20,060 nt of DNA from Campylobacteraceae bacterium (GTDB lineage: Bacteria > Campylobacterota > Campylobacteria > Campylobacterales > Sulfurovaceae): the NCBI GenBank assembly GCA_026982175.1, contig JALSHP010000155.1, forward strand, positions 1 to 20,060, given 5' to 3'. Shown piece after piece: positions 1 through 6,651 of the stretch. The notes under the pieces were generated by a model that had not been told where the DNA came from, did not search any database, and saw nothing but the letters and a program-made list of their open reading frames with translations. Made by a program: the position numbers and the translations under genes. Within the stretch, counting starts at the first letter, position 1. Every line of letters begins with the position of its first letter.

Positions 1-1419
1 CTCCATGAGGGCTTTTGTTTTCATGTGCGTTGGTATGTCTGAAGAAAGTGAAGATTTTCCAGCACGTAAGAGTTTTTTCTCTTCTTCTATTTGTAAGAAG
101 TGGGTTAAGCCACCAATACTTTGAATATAGTTATTCTGTGCTTTTTCAAGTTCTTCTTCACTATACTCTTCTATCTCTTTGGTAGCTTTAAGTGAAGCCT
201 TTTTAATGGGTTCATCTATACGCAATATAAGTGGGTCAACCTTTAATGCCATCTCATTTAAGCCCAAAAGGTGTAAGCCCTCAATGCTTTTTAGCCGTGA
301 CAATGCCACATACCCCTGCCCTACTTCAAAGGTTTGAGAGAGGTCAATTTGAGCAGCATCAAGTGTCATACCTTGGGACTTGTGAATGGTAATCGCCCAT
401 GCCAAACGCAGAGGAATTTGTGAAACCGTTGCCACATTTTCCCCTTTGTCATTTTCCAGTATCCAATCATCAGCTAAGACTTTAATGACTTGACCTGTGG
501 AGATTTTCACAAGAGGAATGTCACCTTCAAATCCTACCACCACCCCTGTTGTCCCATTGACATAATCTTTTTCAGGATTATTTTTGACAAAAATCACCAT
601 GGCATCTTTTTTGAGTGTTATTTCTTCTAATACTAATGCTGTTTTAAAAATCTTCTCAATGTTTTTAGCCGAACCTTTTGACCGATATTTAAAGGTTTGA
701 GGCTCTCCTTTTAAGGCATTTAACTCTTCAATATTTATTCTATCAACATCAAAATTATGAGTAAAGAGTTTGGTGGCTTGTTGTTCTAATTGAGTATGAA
801 ATGCCTCATCTAAAATACTTTTTGCTTTGGGTGAAACTTCCCCCGAACGTATCTCATCTAAGACTTGAATGAGTCGGTTGTCATCTTGTCGAAACTTCTC
901 TTCTAGGTAACAACTTCTAAGCTCCAAGGCTTTCCAAACAGGGCTTTGCCAAGCAAAACGCTTCTCTTTAAAGACCTTACTCACAGGTGGCAACTGAAAA
1001 AAGTCACCAGAAATGACCACCTGAACCCCACCAAAAGGCTCTGGATTATTTTTAAAGGCTCTTAGCACTTTGTCCATTGAGCTAAATATTTCAGGGGAAA
1101 CCATGGAAACCTCATCTATTATCAATACTTTTAACTTAGAAAATCGACTTTTCAGATAGGACTTTTCAAGTAAAAACTCTACATAACCATTGTCCACCAC
1201 CGTGTCACGAATACCCAAAGCAAAAAAGGAGTGAATGGTTTGCCCCTTTAAATGAGACGCTGCAATGCCTGTGGGAGCAACCACTGTGGGGTGAATACGT
1301 CGCTCTTTTAAGTACTGAATATATTGGCGTAAAACATAAGTTTTACCCGTTCCAGCTGAACCAGTCATAAAAATATTTTTGCCAGATTTAAGTAAGTTGA
1401 GTGCTGTTGATTGTTTCAT
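1..1419 (-). CDS. PIF1-like DNA helicase, superfamily 1 (C-terminal end outside window)
   Basis: The reverse strand is open for 473 codons from ATG at 1419 to the window edge with no stop. It was found by direct translation. The N-terminus has Walker A GSAGTGKT (residues 20-27), followed by VVAPTGIAA, Walker B VLIIDEVSM (about 98-106) and motif GDFFQLPPV (138-146). Further on come AITIHKSQGMT and GQGYVALSR, the C-terminal motifs of PIF1/RecD-type helicases (UvrD_C_2 fold). These predict an ATP-dependent 5'-3' DNA helicase acting in genome maintenance; the polarity is known for the family, not seen here. The ribosome site before the ATG is weak; an ATG 10 bases upstream is in another frame and stops at once. 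It lies 51 bp downstream of the DOMON-like gene on the same strand and may be co-transcribed. Some relatives have an extra C-terminal domain, which cannot be judged here. Confidence 0.9.
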   Translation of the reverse strand, partial: MKQSTALNLLKSGKNIFMTGSAGTGKTYVLRQYIQYLKERRIHPTVVAPTGIAASHLKGQTIHSFFALGIRDTVVDNGYVEFLLEKSYLKSRFSKLKVLIIDEVSMVSPEIFSSMDKVLRAFKNNPEPFGGVQVVISGDFFQLPPVSKVFKEKRFAWQSPVWKALELRSCYLEEKFRQDDNRLIQVLDEIRSGEVSPKAKSILDEAFHTQLEQQATKLFTHNFDVDRINIEELNALKGEPQTFKYRSKGSAKNIEKIFKTALVLEEITLKKDAMVIFVKNNPEKDYVNGTTGVVVGFEGDIPLVKISTGQVIKVLADDWILENDKGENVATVSQIPLRLAWAITIHKSQGMTLDAAQIDLSQTFEVGQGYVALSRLKSIEGLHLLGLNEMALKVDPLILRIDEPIKKASLKATKEIEEYSEEELEKAQNNYIQSIGGLTHFLQIEEEKKLLRAGKSSLSSDIPTHMKTKALME

Positions 1420-1470
1420 AGAATCATTTTAACAAAAAAAGAGGAGAATTGTTTAAAATATGTCAAATTG

Positions 1471-1983
1471 TCATGAAATTCTTGAAAAACTCGTTTTATC
1501 GTGAAAATCTGGCTGAGAGTTCAGATGCTTTATTGTCCAAAATGTTCGTTTATGCTCTTTATTCAGCAAAATACACGCCACATTATAAAGCTCAAATTTC
1601 TCCAAATTTTCTACTGGCAATTCAAAGAGTATTTGAAACGTATTTTTCGCTTCAAAGCGTTCTATCTTAGGGCTATTTAAAAGCTTAAGCTCTTCTAGCT
1701 CACTTCTATAAGCACTCAAATAATAAAAGTTCCAAGCCAAAGAAGAAGAAAAATTTAATTCATAATATGCCTCTTCTTTTTCATTGGCTAAAAAAAGTTC
1801 AAAACAGGTCGATTTCCAAAGTTCATTGGCTTTTTTGGGTATTGATTTTGAGGGAAAAATATACTCATCTAAAGCACCTTTCACGACAAAAGAGAGTCTA
1901 ATTGTTTGCTCTCTCAACACAAGATTACCCTCTATGCTTATATTCTCTATTTTCGTATGTGGTTTAAGTGTAAAGCTATTCAT
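1471..1983 (-). CDS. DOMON-like (CBM9-type beta-sandwich) protein of unknown role
   Basis: This is a 170-residue protein with no signal peptide and no membrane segment, so it is probably cytoplasmic. The central part LWKSTCFELFL followed by YYELNFSSSLAWNFYYL and a nearby YR fits the small DOMON-like family related to carbohydrate-binding module 9 (the murB_like group). The C-terminal PDFHDKTSF also fits that family. DOMON domains bind heme or sugars in other proteins, but the ligand of this stand-alone group is not established, and no heme ligand can be assigned here. The start is the ATG at 1983, which leaves the usual family N-terminus; a GGAT about 11 bases upstream is a mediocre ribosome site. 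The helicase gene follows on the same strand. The family call rests on remembered motif similarity. Confidence 0.72.
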   Translation of the reverse strand: MNSFTLKPHTKIENISIEGNLVLREQTIRLSFVVKGALDEYIFPSKSIPKKANELWKSTCFELFLANEKEEAYYELNFSSSLAWNFYYLSAYRSELEELKLLNSPKIERFEAKNTFQILFELPVENLEKFELYNVACILLNKEHKRTFWTIKHLNSQPDFHDKTSFSRIS

Positions 1984-2052
1984 CTGTTACGCATCCAATA
2001 ATTTATTAAGGCTTAAATACTATTTTACATAAATATTCCCTAATCTTTAATA

Positions 2053-2109
2053 GACTTCTTGCAAAACTCATGAATTGAGCATATTATTTATTGAGTTTCG
2101 CAAGAAGTC
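2053..2109. repeat. 57-bp inverted-repeat element flanked by TAATA direct repeats (possible MITE or IS remnant)
   Basis: The left arm GACTTCTTGCAAAACTCA (2053-2070) and the right arm TGAGTTTCGCAAGAAGTC (2092-2109) are inverted copies with one mismatch in 18, around a 21-nt centre. The 5-mer TAATA occurs directly outside both ends (2048-2052 and 2110-2114), as a target-site duplication would. The TA next to each arm also extends the palindrome, and the region is AT-rich, so the direct repeat could be chance. There is no T-run after the stem on the minus strand, which argues against an ordinary terminator for the cupin gene upstream. No coding capacity. Confidence 0.55.
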
Positions 2110-2128
2110 TAATAGAAAATATTATAAG

Positions 2129-2470
2129 CTACAACTTCAAAACAGCACTCACCCTAGCCACAGAGTCCCCTTTATGTAATGAAAGCCGAACCACAGACTT
2201 TTCAGTCGCTTTGAGTTCATGTAAAATTCCCCCTTCCAATGAGATAACATCGCCTTGATTTAAAATATGTACTTTATCTTCTACTGTAAACTCAATACTG
2301 CCAATAATGGTCATGACACTAATAGGGAACTTAGTTTTATGCTCTTTCATCATCTGCCCCTCTTTAAATGCAATGCGTATCTCTTTAGTAAATGCATTGT
2401 CAATTAAAGGGCTAATTAGCACATGCTCATCTGAAAACTCTAAATTATTTAAAAATGATGCTATCTCCAT
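2129..2470 (-). CDS. small single-domain cupin protein
   Basis: A 113-residue cytoplasmic beta-barrel protein of the cupin type. Residues about 34-100 show the alternating pattern of a cupin core: an EHK segment, ISVMTIIGSIEF, then QGDVISLEGGILHEL, which matches the second cupin motif with His84. The first motif is degenerate: only His44 is left of the usual HxH...E set, so a classic two-His/Glu metal site is not visible and a non-metal or sensory role is possible. The start ATG at 2470 has a strong AGGAG site 6 bases upstream. It is transcribed away from glnB. A TATACT -10 box at 2497-2502 and an FNR-type box centred 41.5 bases before the predicted transcript start suggest control by an FNR/CRP-family activator. 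The substrate cannot be inferred. Confidence 0.8.
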   Translation of the reverse strand: MEIASFLNNLEFSDEHVLISPLIDNAFTKEIRIAFKEGQMMKEHKTKFPISVMTIIGSIEFTVEDKVHILNQGDVISLEGGILHELKATEKSVVRLSLHKGDSVARVSAVLKL

Positions 2471-2496
2471 TTTTTCTCCTCTGTTAAATTTAAAGA

Positions 2497-2502
2497 AGTA
2501 TA
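2497..2502 (-). promoter_or_regulatory. predicted -10 box of the cupin promoter
   Basis: TATACT on the minus strand. The transcript start would be near 2490, giving a leader of about 20 bases that holds the AGGAG ribosome site. No good -35 is present, which is expected for an activator-dependent promoter. Confidence 0.5.
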
Positions 2503-2524
2503 ACTCTATATTGTTAATTAATAA

Positions 2525-2538
2525 TTGATATTTATCAA
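2525..2538. promoter_or_regulatory. FNR/CRP-family binding site (TTGAT-N4-ATCAA)
   Basis: TTGAT ATTT ATCAA is a full match to the consensus of FNR-type regulators (FNR, ANR, DNR). It lies between the divergent cupin and glnB genes. Its centre (2531.5) is 41.5 bases upstream of the predicted cupin start site, the usual class II activator position. On the other strand it covers the TTGATA -35 element of the predicted glnB promoter, where binding would repress. Which regulator binds is unknown. Confidence 0.6.
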
Positions 2539-2553
2539 GAGTTATGTTAAGAT
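2525..2553 (+). promoter_or_regulatory. predicted glnB promoter
   Basis: TTGATA (2525-2530), a 17-base spacer, then TAAGAT (2548-2553). The predicted start is near 2560, about 25 bases before the glnB ATG. No sigma-54 type GG-N10-GC element was seen. Confidence 0.45.
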
Positions 2554-2584
2554 TAAAGAGGAAAACAAAAAAAGGAAGATACGC

Positions 2585-2926
2585 ATGAAAAAAATAGAAG
2601 CCATCATTAAGCCATTTAAACTTGAAGATGTCAAAGAAGCCTTGGTAGAAGCAGGAATTGAGGGCATGACCATTTCAGAGCTTAAAGGCTATGGGCGACA
2701 ACAAGGACATACAGAACTCTATAGAGGGACAGAGTATGCCATTGAATTTACCCCTAAAATAAAAATCGAAATTTATGTCAGTAACAATGAGTTTGCACAA
2801 AGAGCCATTGATGCCATTAAAGAAAATGCCCTCACAGGAAAAATTGGCGATGGTAAAATCTTTGTATCAGAGATTTCAAATGTCATCAGAATTAGAACAG
2901 GCGAAGAGGATGAAGAGGCACTTTAA
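2585..2926 (+). CDS. glnB: nitrogen regulatory protein PII
   Basis: A 113-residue PII signalling protein. It begins MKKIEAIIKPFKLEDVKEAL and has the T-loop GRQQGHTELYRGTEY with Tyr46 and Tyr51, the latter being the uridylylation site in enterobacterial GlnB. It ends with the nucleotide-binding segments TGKIGDGKIF and VIRIRTGEE. The trimer binds ATP/ADP and 2-oxoglutarate and controls nitrogen-assimilation partners such as glutamine synthetase or ammonium channels. Whether Tyr51 is modified here is unknown. An in-frame ATG 60 bases upstream was rejected: it adds a lysine-rich extension not found in PII and lies inside the promoter; an AGGAAG site precedes the ATG at 2585. No amtB, glnA or nif gene is adjacent, so the gene stands alone between the divergent cupin and the convergent uvrA. 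Confidence 0.96.
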   Translation: MKKIEAIIKPFKLEDVKEALVEAGIEGMTISELKGYGRQQGHTELYRGTEYAIEFTPKIKIEIYVSNNEFAQRAIDAIKENALTGKIGDGKIFVSEISNVIRIRTGEEDEEAL

Positions 2927-2938
2927 GCCCTCTTCTTT
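2912..2938 (+). terminator. weak hairpin at the glnB 3' end
   Basis: GAAGAGG (2912-2918) can pair with CCTCTTC (2929-2935) around the stop codon, followed by only three T. It sits between the convergent glnB and uvrA genes, which end 31 bases apart. Weak evidence. Confidence 0.3.
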
Positions 2939-2957
2939 AGCCTCATTCTTTTTAACC

Positions 2958-5789
2958 CTACTCCTCCAACGCCTTTAACTCCTCAAGCAAATATTTCCCC
3001 GTATAAGAACCTGTCTCTTCATGAGTAGCTGCTACCTCTTCAGGTGTTCCAGTTGCAACAATCAGCCCCCCTTTGTTACCTCCCTCAGGACCCATGTCTA
3101 TGATGTAGTCGGCATTTTTTATCATGTCTAAGTTATGCTCAATCACCACGACAGAGTTGCCAAGCTCTACCAAATGGTGAAGTACCCCTGTAAGTCTATC
3201 AACATCGGCAAAATGTAGCCCTGTGGTGGGTTCATCTAAGATGTAGAGTGTTTTTCCTGTGTCTTTTCGGCTTAGTTCTTTAGAGAGTTTAATCCGTTGG
3301 GCTTCTCCACCTGAAAGGGTGGTAGCATTTTGCCCCAAAGTAATGTAATCTAAACCAACGTCCATAAGTGTTTTAAGCTTAATGGCTATTTGAGGAACGG
3401 CTTTAAAGAACTCCATCGCTTCAGACACAGACATGGCTAAAACATCGGCAATGGATTTTCCTCGATACATAATCTCTAAGGTTTGTGCGTTATAACGTGT
3501 ACCTAAACAAGTGTCACACTCAACTAAAACATCAGGCAAGAAGTGCATCTCAATCTTAATCTGCCCATCTCCTGTACAGTTCTCACAACGCCCTCCTTTG
3601 ACATTAAAAGAGAAACGCCCTATTTTGTAGCCTCGAAGTTCAGCCTCTTTGGTTTGGGCGAAGAGCTTACGAATCTCGTCCATAATTCCTGTGTAGGTAG
3701 CAGGGTTAGAGCGTGGAGTCCGTCCAATTGGGCTTTGGTCTAAAGAGATGACCTTATCTACTTTGTCCAAACCTTTTATCTCAACGCCCTCTACTTTATT
3801 TACTTTTCTAGCACGGTTAAGCAGTTCTCTTGCCACAGGTAGAAGCGTTTGAAGTATGAGTGAACTTTTTCCTGACCCACTCACCCCTGTAATACAACAG
3901 AAGTTTTTCAAAGGAATTTTGGCTGAAACATTGCTAATGTTGTTCAGCGTGACATTGTTAATCTCAATCCAATCTTCTTGAGGTTTGTCATGAGGATAAG
4001 ATATTTTTTTCTCACCAAAGAGATATTTAGCCGTAAGGGTTTTGGCTTTCATCATCTTTTTACCCGTTCCTGCAAAGACCACATTTCCCCCATATTTTCC
4101 AGCCCCAGGTCCAATGTCTATGACATAATCAGCCGACATAATCGTCTCTTTGTCATGCTCTACGACAATGACTGAATTGCCTTTTTCTTGGAGTGAACGC
4201 AACGTTCGTATGAGTTTCATGGTGTCACGTTCATGTAGCCCAATACTTGGTTCATCTAGCACATACATCACTCCTGTTAGCCCTGAACCAATTTGTGAGG
4301 CAATACGAATACGTTGTGCTTCACCCCCTGAAATGGTTCGTGCATCACGACTTAGGGTTAAGTAGGTTAAACCCACATCATACAAAAAGAAAAGACGCTC
4401 TTGAATCTCTTTGAGAACCGACTCAGCAATGAGTCTTTGTTGTTCTGTAAAATAGGCAAAGTTTTTTTCATCTTTAAAATACTCATACGTTTTTTCAATG
4501 GGCATGTCGATAATATCAGCAATGTTATACCCATCAAGTTTAACCGAGAGAGAGCGAGGACGAAGCCTATGACCATCACAAGCATCACACGTTTTTTCGG
4601 TCATATATTCAGACATATCTTTCTCATCGGAGAACATATCGTGTGCAAATTTCACCACCCCTGGCCATTCACGGTTGAGTTTGTGACGTTTCCATGTAAA
4701 ATCTACGTTACTTCCCCCACCATACAAAATGGAATTTTTTTGATAAGACTCCAAAGACTCATAGGGTACATCGGTAGGAATATCATTTTGTTCACAATAG
4801 GCTGTTAAAAACTTGGTGTAATAACTTTTGTTAAAGCCATACATAATTTTAACTGCCCCTTTGTCAATGCAAAGTGCTGTGTCAATTACTTTGCTTAAGT
4901 CAATAACGTAACGAATGCCCAAACCATCACATTTAGGACACGCCCCTTTGGGCGAATTAAAAGAGAAACTTACAGGCTCTAGTGGCTCAAAAGAGAGTTT
5001 ACAATCAAAACACGCCAAATGTTCAGAGTAGTGAATGTGTTGTCTATCAATCTGTGGAAAATCCTCATGGTTAAGCACTTCAAGTTCCACTTCACCATAC
5101 GCTTCTTTTAAGGCTTTCTCAACATCTTGCCCTATTCTGTCACGGCTCTCCTCTTTAATGACCACTCTGTCTATGACCACTTTAATGGTGTGTTTTTTGG
5201 TTTTGGAGAGTTCTATCTCTTCATCTAAACGAACCATGACCCCATCTATCATGGCACGAACATAGCCTTTGTGACGGAGTGACTCTATCATGTCGGCAAA
5301 TGTTCCTTTTTTCTCTTTGACCAAAGGAGCTAAGATAACCAATTTTGCCCCATCGGGAAGTTTTAAAACCTCTTCAATGATGTCAGCAGCAGACATAGAA
5401 GAGATGGCTTTACCACACTCATGACAATGCTGTTTCCCCACACGAGCAAAAAGCAGACGCAAGTAGTCATAAATCTCGGTAATCGTTCCTACTGTTGAGC
5501 GTGGATTTTTAGAGGTGGTCTTTTGGTCAATGGCAATGGCAGGGGTTAAACCCTCAATTTTGTCAACATCTGGTTTGCCCACACGTCCTAAAAATTGCCG
5601 TGCATACGAAGAGAGCGACTCAATGTAACGACGTTGCCCTTCTGCATAAAGTGTCGAAAATGCTAAGGTTGATTTTCCACTACCACTAATGCCTGTGATG
5701 ACCACCAGTTTATTTTTAGGTATTTTTACATCTATATTTTTTAAGTTATTCTCTTTTGCTCCGTAAACTTCTATCTGTTGATTTTTCAT
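2958..5789 (-). CDS. uvrA: UvrABC excinuclease subunit A
   Basis: A 943-residue, full-length UvrA, the damage-sensing ATPase of nucleotide excision repair that loads UvrB on DNA lesions. Two ABC ATPase modules are visible. The first has Walker A GISGSGKST (33-41), a zinc module with C260/C263/C284/C287, signature SGGEAQRIR (about 484) and Walker B VLDEPSIGLH (about 510). The second has Walker A GVSGSGKSS (about 634), a zinc finger CENC...CDTC (about 733-762), signature LSGGEAQRIKL (about 823) and Walker B ILDEPTTGLH (about 850). An extra HCHEC near residue 121 is also common in UvrA. The start ATG at 5789 lies 7 bases after the stop of the tauE-like gene, with the AGGA site overlapping that gene's end, so translation is likely coupled. 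uvrB and uvrC are not in the window. Confidence 0.98.
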   Translation of the reverse strand: MKNQQIEVYGAKENNLKNIDVKIPKNKLVVITGISGSGKSTLAFSTLYAEGQRRYIESLSSYARQFLGRVGKPDVDKIEGLTPAIAIDQKTTSKNPRSTVGTITEIYDYLRLLFARVGKQHCHECGKAISSMSAADIIEEVLKLPDGAKLVILAPLVKEKKGTFADMIESLRHKGYVRAMIDGVMVRLDEEIELSKTKKHTIKVVIDRVVIKEESRDRIGQDVEKALKEAYGEVELEVLNHEDFPQIDRQHIHYSEHLACFDCKLSFEPLEPVSFSFNSPKGACPKCDGLGIRYVIDLSKVIDTALCIDKGAVKIMYGFNKSYYTKFLTAYCEQNDIPTDVPYESLESYQKNSILYGGGSNVDFTWKRHKLNREWPGVVKFAHDMFSDEKDMSEYMTEKTCDACDGHRLRPRSLSVKLDGYNIADIIDMPIEKTYEYFKDEKNFAYFTEQQRLIAESVLKEIQERLFFLYDVGLTYLTLSRDARTISGGEAQRIRIASQIGSGLTGVMYVLDEPSIGLHERDTMKLIRTLRSLQEKGNSVIVVEHDKETIMSADYVIDIGPGAGKYGGNVVFAGTGKKMMKAKTLTAKYLFGEKKISYPHDKPQEDWIEINNVTLNNISNVSAKIPLKNFCCITGVSGSGKSSLILQTLLPVARELLNRARKVNKVEGVEIKGLDKVDKVISLDQSPIGRTPRSNPATYTGIMDEIRKLFAQTKEAELRGYKIGRFSFNVKGGRCENCTGDGQIKIEMHFLPDVLVECDTCLGTRYNAQTLEIMYRGKSIADVLAMSVSEAMEFFKAVPQIAIKLKTLMDVGLDYITLGQNATTLSGGEAQRIKLSKELSRKDTGKTLYILDEPTTGLHFADVDRLTGVLHHLVELGNSVVVIEHNLDMIKNADYIIDMGPEGGNKGGLIVATGTPEEVAATHEETGSYTGKYLLEELKALEE

Positions 5790-5796
5790 ATTTAAT

Positions 5797-6537
5797 TTAT
5801 CCTATAAACATTTTTTTCATAAGTAGTAGCATTGCTACAAGATACATAATAAGCAAGTAAGTTTTGTGTTTTGATGAACTCACTTTGTCTTTAAGCCAAA
5901 TGCCTAAAAAGACCCCCAAAAGAGAAGCAAAAGCGACATAGAGACCTTTTTGTAAATCTATTGTTCCTGAACTTAAATGCGAAGCCAAACCTGACACCGA
6001 AGAGAATGCCACAAAGAAAAGCCCTGCTGAAACAGCTTTCTTGATGGGGTAGTGAAGAAAACCTGCCAAAATTGGGGTAAGCAAAATAGAACCACCAACC
6101 CCTAAAGCAATGGCAAAAATTCCAATAAGTACCCCTACGCCAAAGAGTACTGGGGCATGAAGTATTTTTACTGTTCCATCATCTGATATTTTAGAAGAGA
6201 AGAGCCTAAAGAGTGCAAAGGTGAGTAGCCCTAAAAAGAGATATTCTAACATAGTAGATGAAACCATACCTGAAACATACGCCCCCATAAAGCCACCCAC
6301 AAAACCACCTATGCCTACCCAAATACCCTCACCCAAAATGAGTGAGCCTTTTTTGTAGTTGAGGTATGAGCCAAAAAGAGATGAGAATACCATCTGCACA
6401 ATGGAGATCCCAATGGCTGTTTTAATGTCAATGCCCAAAAACATCAAAACAGGAATAAGTATCATCCCCCCACCAATACCAAAGAAACCAGAGAGTGTTC
6501 CTACGAGTACGCCAACTAAAACTAATATGATTTCCAT
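5797..6537 (-). CDS. TauE/SafE-family membrane permease
   Basis: A 246-residue, highly hydrophobic inner-membrane protein with about seven to eight membrane segments in two repeated halves. Each half starts with a glycine-rich motif: GTLSGFFGIGGGMILIPVL near residue 14 and GIFAIALGVGGSILLTPIL near residue 140. That duplicated pattern defines the TauE/SafE (DUF81) family, whose members are implicated in moving small organosulfur or organic anions such as sulfite, sulfoacetate or sulfolactate. The substrate cannot be read from sequence and nothing nearby shows sulfur metabolism. The start ATG at 6537 has a GGAG about 10 bases upstream. It is the first gene of a tight pair with uvrA; the functional link to DNA repair is not obvious. 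Confidence 0.9.
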   Translation of the reverse strand: MEIILVLVGVLVGTLSGFFGIGGGMILIPVLMFLGIDIKTAIGISIVQMVFSSLFGSYLNYKKGSLILGEGIWVGIGGFVGGFMGAYVSGMVSSTMLEYLFLGLLTFALFRLFSSKISDDGTVKILHAPVLFGVGVLIGIFAIALGVGGSILLTPILAGFLHYPIKKAVSAGLFFVAFSSVSGLASHLSSGTIDLQKGLYVAFASLLGVFLGIWLKDKVSSSKHKTYLLIMYLVAMLLLMKKMFIG

Positions 6538-6582
6538 GCTTAATATTGCTCCATTTTTTTAAAGACTTGAAACTAAAAAGGG

Positions 6583-6588
6583 ATTATA
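6583..6588 (-). promoter_or_regulatory. predicted -10 box of the tauE-like/uvrA operon
   Basis: A perfect TATAAT on the minus strand, about 45 bases before the ATG of the exporter gene. No clear -35 element, as is common in Campylobacterota promoters. Confidence 0.45.
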
Positions 6589-6622
6589 TCATTAAATAAG
6601 GGGAATTAATAGCGTGGTGTAT

Positions 6623-6647
6623 GTTGGGGATTAACTATCCCCAACAA
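6623..6647. terminator. strong GC-containing hairpin after the cytochrome gene
   Basis: TGTTGGGGAT and ATCCCCAACA form a perfect 10-bp stem with a 5-base loop TAACT, starting 4 bases past the cytochrome stop codon. The minus-strand sequence after it lacks a T-run, and only ATTTTCT follows on the plus strand, so termination may be imperfect. Confidence 0.55.
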
Positions 6648-6651
6648 TTTT

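Noticed and set aside
1449..2032. Plus-strand frames of 73 and 82 codons opposite the DOMON-like gene
   Set aside because: They lack ribosome sites and family features, while the minus-strand protein has recognisable motifs.
2525..2584. Upstream ATG that would extend GlnB by 20 residues
   Set aside because: The extension is lysine-rich, absent from PII proteins, and the ATG lies within the promoter/FNR box; ATG 2585 gives the standard PII N-terminus.
4401..4808. 135-codon plus-strand frame inside uvrA
   Set aside because: It is antisense to a fully conserved UvrA region, has no domain and no ribosome site; shadow of codon use in uvrA. The other open frames opposite uvrA were rejected for the same reason.
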